The position numbers were made by a program, and so were the translations under genes. This document shows, one piece after another, positions 13,247 through 16,437 of a stretch of 16,437 bases of DNA. The DNA lies in NCBI GenBank assembly GCA_028688535.1, contig JAQTXY010000005.1, forward strand, positions 1 to 16,437, read 5' to 3'. Below the pieces are notes generated by a model. That model saw only the letters and a program-made list of their open reading frames with translations, searched no databases and was not told the DNA's origin. Origin of the DNA: Methanothrix sp. GTDB lineage: Archaea; Halobacteriota; Methanosarcinia; Methanotrichales; Methanotrichaceae. The number at the start of each line of letters is the position of its first letter. Position 1 is the stretch's first letter.

Positions 13247-14029
13247 TTACAAGATCAATATGTTGTGGATGCAATTGGGGTGAAATATGCCCCCTGCTCT
13301 GGCATCATCCAGAGTAGGATAGCCAGGTGTCTTGCCTGTCAGGCTCACGATCTGCCCTTTCCACTCCTGGCAATTTTCGCAGGTATAGCTTGTTGATTCG
13401 TCGGTGATCTGCACTAAATCCTGCTCATGTTCGAGGGCTCTGATCTCAGTTCCCTCAATCATGGCCTCTCTTGTCACCAGTTGCCCCAGCATTTCTACGT
13501 AGCTTACAATATTCCACGATTTTCCGGCTGCATCCTTGAATCCGGTTATCCCCTGTTCAGCCAGCTTTTCTTTCTGAGCCTGGGCCACCTGTTCCAATGT
13601 GTCACGTGCCGATAATTCGCCCTTAAGTTGCTCCATAGAGAGAAGTCTAATAACCTGCTCCACTCGGCGCTTGATAACCGAATCAACTTCCACGAAGCTC
13701 TCAAAAGCATTATCTGCCAAGATTTCTTTGGCTTTCTGAAACTGAGGTGTGGCTTCTTTGCTGCCCAAGGACTTGTCAACTTCAGAGGCAGCGAGATCAA
13801 AGAGCATTTCGATTGCCTCATCACACCAGATGCGACTGCCGGCTAGAATTTCTTGCCTGATGAGATTGGTATTCCGCTGTAAATCGGCCAGCTTTTGAGG
13901 ATTGTTTGCAGCAAGGAGGGCGTTGTTGTACTCTTTTAACAAATCCTTTTCAGCACCCTCGTACATTTGCACCAGGCGCTTTGTTTGGGCACCTGATAAT
14001 GAGGATTGCTGAGTTGTCAGCTTAGCCAT
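13247..14029 (-). CDS. Minor capsid/head morphogenesis protein (phage minor capsid protein 2 type)
   Basis: A 260-aa protein with a long helical N-terminal two thirds and a conserved C-terminal part. The 'SWNIVSYVEMLGQLVTREAM' stretch leads into 'CENCQEWKGQIVSLTGKTPG' and ends 'GGIFHPNCIHN'. Cys217, Cys220, His250, Cys253 and His255 look like the metal-binding set typical of the Phage_min_cap2 and MuF families. Such proteins sit inside the head or at the portal and help assembly or are ejected with DNA. The place directly after the portal is canonical. The protein stops a few residues after the HPNC motif, earlier than many relatives, so the tail of the domain is short. ATG 14029 has GGAG four bases upstream and overlaps the portal stop. 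Confidence 0.8.
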   Translation of the reverse strand: MAKLTTQQSSLSGAQTKRLVQMYEGAEKDLLKEYNNALLAANNPQKLADLQRNTNLIRQEILAGSRIWCDEAIEMLFDLAASEVDKSLGSKEATPQFQKAKEILADNAFESFVEVDSVIKRRVEQVIRLLSMEQLKGELSARDTLEQVAQAQKEKLAEQGITGFKDAAGKSWNIVSYVEMLGQLVTREAMIEGTEIRALEHEQDLVQITDESTSYTCENCQEWKGQIVSLTGKTPGYPTLDDARAGGIFHPNCIHNILIL

Positions 14030-15323
14030 TTAGCTCCAGGGGAGGGAGCCTGCTCTTTGGTACAATCAGGGCAGCTTGCACACCACGCAGTCTGCCCAAT
14101 TCCATCTCATAAGCTTCACTGCCTTCTTTTAGGCCCTGCAGTTCGAGCTTGCGTTCTAATGAGATTGCGCCCATTGCATCCCAAAGCTGCGCCGCTTTCG
14201 CTGTCTCAATCTGGTCCTCTGGTATTCCGTCCTTGAGCTTGACATGAATATCTTTAATTGCCACAATCGGTGGGTGCAACTGAGACCAGAGATTCAGCAC
14301 TCTTGGTATTGCTTCCTCAGAAGCTCGGGCATACTTGCCTACCTGGGCCAGAGTGGGGATGAGCCGGAATTTTAGGGCAGTCCCGGATTCTGCCGTGCCT
14401 GCATCCTTGCCGGCGAGAAGAACCTTGCTGAGCTGGAGCATTTGCAAGAGCTGATCCATCTTCTGCTCAATGGCTGCCTCTACATGAGCGAGCTGGGCGT
14501 CCCAGACCATCAGGCCAGGCGGTACATCTCCGGGCATTGTAAATATGGGCTCCCCTGGTCGATAGACCCACTCACCTAAGCTGTGGTCAAATACCGTAGC
14601 ACTCTCCGGGATAATTGGTGTGGGCGCAGTAAACTTGGACTGGACCTCATCCCGCTCCGCAAAAGAAACCTCCAGGGATTCGATTAAAGATAGGATCGAT
14701 GGCTTGTAATCCGAGCGCCCATAATATCGCTCACTGGAGAGCTGATTTTGCACATGGACCACTAAGACACTATCCACCTCTGGATTTTGTATGCCTTTCT
14801 CGCCGGTCTTTATGCCTGCAAAGGCCGGGAAGTTGCTGAGAGGCACCGGTCCCGCTAATTTTGAGCTGGCTAGCTCAAAGACTAAATGTTGGATATGCCC
14901 TTTTGAGTGGATCGTGAACTTGATGTATTCGCATTCCTTTCCATCAATATTTTTCTGCTTAAACTTGGCAAATAAAACAAAATGCGTTATATCCTGAATG
15001 TTTGCGGGAGAGACGACCAGATACATATTTTCAGGATTGATAACCGCTATTCCTGAATCTGAGATTTCATAGGCCCCGTGGCCGTAGCGGCTGGCATCAA
15101 TAAGCACCTGTTCATCTGGGCGTTTGGGGATTACCTTCATGGCCTCGGCTTTAACCTCGATCGGCTCGCCAAATGTGAGGTTTAGGTAGGTGGTGGTTGC
15201 GATGTTCGCCCAGTCCAGGATAATCACTTGCTTATGCTCGTTCTCAGCTTTGTCGGCAAGATAAGCAGCATAGCGCGGGAAAACCTGGTCGTGCAGGCCG
15301 TTGTAGATCTGCCTCATGAGCAC
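14022..15323 (-). CDS. Portal protein, SPP1 gp6-like
   Basis: A 433-aa portal, the dodecameric channel at the head vertex through which DNA is packaged and to which the neck attaches. The N-terminal part has the signature I associate with SPP1 gp6-type portals: 'IYNGLHDQVFPRYAAYLADK', then 'VIILDWANIATTTYLNLTFG' and 'EPIEVKAE'. The middle holds beta segments around 'VLVVHVQNQ' and 'RYYGRSDYKP', followed by 'LIESLEVSFAERDEVQ' in the long stem helix region. The C-terminal third is helical. GTG 15323 or ATG 15317 starts the uninterrupted frame, but neither has a good ribosome binding site. The natural start is probably ATG 15407, cut off by TGA 15359-15357. It overlaps the next gene by eight bases. 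The family call is firm; the N-terminus is doubtful. Confidence 0.85.
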   Translation of the reverse strand: MLMRQIYNGLHDQVFPRYAAYLADKAENEHKQVIILDWANIATTTYLNLTFGEPIEVKAEAMKVIPKRPDEQVLIDASRYGHGAYEISDSGIAVINPENMYLVVSPANIQDITHFVLFAKFKQKNIDGKECEYIKFTIHSKGHIQHLVFELASSKLAGPVPLSNFPAFAGIKTGEKGIQNPEVDSVLVVHVQNQLSSERYYGRSDYKPSILSLIESLEVSFAERDEVQSKFTAPTPIIPESATVFDHSLGEWVYRPGEPIFTMPGDVPPGLMVWDAQLAHVEAAIEQKMDQLLQMLQLSKVLLAGKDAGTAESGTALKFRLIPTLAQVGKYARASEEAIPRVLNLWSQLHPPIVAIKDIHVKLKDGIPEDQIETAKAAQLWDAMGAISLERKLELQGLKEGSEAYEMELGRLRGVQAALIVPKSRLPPLELNG

Positions 15324-15335
15324 GTGTTCTGCGAG

Positions 15336-15370
15336 CCTGGCCGCCTCATCTTTGTCTCATGGCGGCCAGG
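15336..15370. repeat. Perfect 10-bp inverted repeat around the portal in-frame TGA
   Basis: CCTGGCCGCC (15336-15345) and GGCGGCCAGG (15361-15370) are exact reverse complements separated by a 15-base loop. The in-frame TGA of the portal frame (15359-15357) lies in the loop, one base from the 5' arm. Such a GC-rich stem could stall ribosomes, promote readthrough, or mask a downstream start. A 10-bp stem with a loop of up to 20 bases has a fair chance of arising at random somewhere in 16 kb, so it is the position rather than the hairpin that is notable. Confidence 0.7.
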
Positions 15371-15407
15371 GTTTGCCATCCCCAATAAAGCCCAGATCAT
15401 ACAGCAT
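15357..15407 (-). other. Apparent original 5' end of the portal gene, closed by an in-frame TGA
   Basis: ATG at 15407 opens 16 codons (MLYDLGFIGDGKPWPP) in the same frame as the portal and ends in TGA at 15359-15357. After the TGA the frame stays open through DKDEAARLAEH straight into the annotated portal start at 15323. The ATG has an AGGGA element about ten bases upstream and overlaps the end of the preceding gene, as expected for the true start in such a packed operon. The continued protein-like sequence on both sides suggests a full portal about 29 residues longer than the ORF from 15323. This could be a nonsense mutation, a sequencing error, a leader peptide or a readthrough site. Confidence 0.5.
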
Positions 15408-15621
15408 TTGAGATCTTCCCTGCCTCTTCGATAATCAGTTGATCGTTCTGTTTGATTTTCTTATAACACTCTTGACAGCAAAATCTGTCTGTCAAAAGAG
15501 TAGTCCCCAGCCTATTTTGCGTCACTCCGGGAAGGAATGGCACAACAGGCGTGAATCTTAATTCCGCTATCGGTACAGGAAATTCTTTGCCTATCCCGCC
15601 TCCGCAAATTAAGCACCTCAT
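15397..15621 (-). CDS. Small Cys-rich, probable zinc-binding protein between terminase and portal
   Basis: About 74 residues, with one Cys pair near the N-terminus ('CLICGGG') and a second near residue 50 ('FCCQECYKK'). This CxxC plus CxxC spacing suits a zinc ribbon or treble clef. I chose ATG 15621, which has a GTGAT-like element five bases upstream. A GTG at 15630 that overlaps the terminase stop (GTGA) is the alternative and adds three residues. The stop (15399-15397) overlaps an ATG at 15407 that is in frame with the portal, so the genes look translationally coupled. Small zinc proteins between terminase and portal are common in viruses and often unassigned. I do not recognise a specific family, and DNA or protein binding during packaging is only a guess. 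Confidence 0.6.
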   Translation of the reverse strand: MRCLICGGGIGKEFPVPIAELRFTPVVPFLPGVTQNRLGTTLLTDRFCCQECYKKIKQNDQLIIEEAGKISNAV

Positions 15622-15626
15622 AAAAA

Positions 15627-16295
15627 TCACTTCTTTTCTGTTCCTCTCCTCGGGCGTCTTGAATACCGGTACTCGCCATACCAGCTCGACAAGGCCATGC
15701 TGAGCACCAAATCGTCATGCTCAGATTCGCGCCAGGCAGAATAAGAATCATGCCCATTGGTATTGATTTTGAGCTTGAGATTGGTCAGCTCCTCCACGAG
15801 CGGTTTTGCCAAAGGGAGGGCATCTGCAATCTTCAACCTCTCCGACTGGAATATAGCAAGCAATGCAAAGACGAGATCACGTTTAGGAACATGATAGCCT
15901 CCCACTACACGAGAAGGATTATGGCCGGGTGTGATTGTGATTTCAATCACAGATTTGTTCATTGCCACCAGGTTATTTTGAAATCGGTCATTCATTGACA
16001 TGAACTTGGGGTTGAATAGATCGCAAACCGGTGCCCCTACGCCCGTTTTGTCAATTACAAGCTGAGGCGGTTCACTCGCCTGCAGATTCTCTGATCTCAG
16101 CATGCCCTGAACTTTTGTGACGATAGCAGGATACGGCATACCCCTAACTCGATCAAGATACTGCAGCTCATACTCATAGCGATTGTGTAGCTGGTGCCAT
16201 TCTTGTTTGAGGATGGAGAGAGCGGTGTAGTCGTTGGCCTGCCCCAGATCCAGGCCCACCAGATAACGCTTTTCTGTATGTCTAGGCGAATTCAA
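15627..16295 (-). CDS. terL: Terminase large subunit, nuclease domain as a separate ORF
   Basis: This 222-aa protein has the layout of the RNase H-like nuclease of phage terminases. A first acidic strand is 'YLVGLDLGQANDYTAL' near the N-terminus, a second is 'PQLVIDKTGVG' near residue 85, and a C-terminal 'HDDLVLSMAL' supplies the third acidic cluster. These Asp residues would bind metal and cut concatemeric DNA at the start and end of packaging. The start is TTG at 16295, because no earlier ATG or GTG is open in this frame and GGAGGT at 16309-16304 lies eight bases upstream. The domain is complete but lacks an ATPase, which is carried by the overlapping upstream ORF in another frame. It ends in TGA overlapping the next gene. 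The family call is firm; the two-protein arrangement is an inference. Confidence 0.85.
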   Translation of the reverse strand: MNSPRHTEKRYLVGLDLGQANDYTALSILKQEWHQLHNRYEYELQYLDRVRGMPYPAIVTKVQGMLRSENLQASEPPQLVIDKTGVGAPVCDLFNPKFMSMNDRFQNNLVAMNKSVIEITITPGHNPSRVVGGYHVPKRDLVFALLAIFQSERLKIADALPLAKPLVEELTNLKLKINTNGHDSYSAWRESEHDDLVLSMALSSWYGEYRYSRRPRRGTEKK

Positions 16296-16437
16296 GAACT
16301 TTGACCTCCGGAGAGAAGGCTTGCTTAACTAGATCAAATCCAAAGAGCTGGTTATCCGTATCCATAAACTGATTGTAGTACTCCTGCAACCAGAAGCTCC
16401 TGGGCATGCCATCGTCTAATTCTTGCTGCAAGAACTC
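16282..16437 (-). CDS. Terminase large subunit, C-terminal end of the ATPase domain (partial at window edge)
   Basis: The 5' part lies outside the window. The visible 51 codons end in TAG at 16284-16282. They contain a pattern typical of the end of phage terminase ATPase domains: 'FWLQEYYNQF', a short acidic stretch, then 'QLFGFD'. In most tailed viruses this is followed directly by an RNase H-like nuclease domain in the same protein. Here the frame stops after 'VKVLEFA', and the nuclease continues in the next frame from a TTG at 16295, with a 14-base overlap. The ATPase motor would power DNA packaging into the prohead at the portal. The family call rests on this short motif plus the nuclease and portal next door. 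Whether the split is real, a mutation or a sequencing error cannot be decided here. Confidence 0.7.
   Translation of the reverse strand, partial: EFLQQELDDGMPRSFWLQEYYNQFMDTDNQLFGFDLVKQAFSPEVKVLEFA
16304..16309 (-). promoter_or_regulatory. Ribosome binding site for the separate nuclease ORF
   Basis: GGAGGT on the minus strand, eight bases before the TTG at 16295 and inside the end of the upstream terminase ORF. It is one of the strongest Shine-Dalgarno matches in the window. It argues for separate initiation of the nuclease rather than a simple frameshift lesion. A GGAGG inside coding sequence can also occur by chance. Confidence 0.55.

Noticed and set aside
12912..13274. Minus-strand frame with Arg/Lys-rich 'ARALVRVAR' repeats
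   Set aside because: It is the Gly/Gln repeat DNA of the scaffold read in another frame and overlaps the minor head gene; no ribosome binding site.
15336..15370. Selenocysteine insertion (UGA with SECIS) at the portal TGA
   Set aside because: Archaeal SECIS elements lie outside the coding region and need a specific internal-loop motif that is not present; Sec in a portal has no precedent I know.
16282..16300. Programmed +1 frameshift joining the terminase halves
   Set aside because: The codons before the TAG give no favourable +1 re-pairing, and a strong ribosome binding site already serves the nuclease frame; not excluded, but not supported.
241..16437. Global recoding of TGA or TAG (alternative genetic code or pyrrolysine)
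   Set aside because: TGA and TAG close genes at natural boundaries with overlaps and ribosome binding sites (for example at 956, 8148, 10064, 15627 and 6384).

Overview
The window is one almost gap-free, single-direction (minus-strand) structural gene cluster of a tailed double-stranded DNA virus or provirus. It reads from right to left. I see no tRNA, rRNA, CRISPR array, integrase, insertion sequence or plus-strand gene. Nearly every start has a good Shine-Dalgarno sequence (GGAGG, GAGGTG, GGTGAT types), and adjacent genes usually overlap or abut (GTGA, TAATG), as in a late operon. A methanogenic archaeal host of the Methanosarcinales/Methanothrix type is the best guess. The neck protein carries repeated Ig/PKD-like domains with the 'YRF..GPGT....DW..RN.W.W....DIG' signature that I associate with methanogen surface proteins, and a TATA-box-like element sits 25 bases before a start at the left edge. 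This host assignment is inference, and a bacterial host is not excluded.

Head module (16437 to about 10394): terminase large subunit in two pieces (ATPase end and separate nuclease ORF), a small Cys-rich protein, an SPP1 gp6-type portal, a minor capsid protein 2-type head protein, a Gly/Gln-rich scaffold, an HK97-fold major capsid protein, a decoration-type protein carrying a signal peptide, a 59-aa protein, and a head-tail adaptor.

Accessory fibre block (10384 to 6050): seven virion-type proteins (three small beta-structured fibre-like proteins, an Ig-like protein, a helical protein, a six-bladed kelch propeller and a fibre/coiled-coil protein) plus a small membrane protein. This block separates the adaptor from the head-closure gene.

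Neck and tail module (6040 to 241): head closure, a tail-terminator-like domain fused to six Ig-like domains, an 807-aa protein with a seven-bladed propeller, a nested tectonin propeller and a lectin-like C-terminus, and a coiled-coil protein with a MuF-like Cys/His motif. No tail tube or tape measure gene lies in the window; they may lie to the left.

Region 1-240 is the only long gene-free stretch. It holds a G-rich tract that fits a G-quadruplex, a small hairpin, and a TATA-like promoter for a minus-strand gene that would begin at position 33.

The points most worth following are: (1) the split terminase with its own strong ribosome binding site; (2) a TGA stop in the portal reading frame, at the edge of the loop of a perfect 10-bp hairpin; (3) the tail terminator with six Ig domains, which may form collar whiskers; (4) the propeller nested within a propeller; and (5) the capsid-decoration-like protein with a Sec signal peptide.
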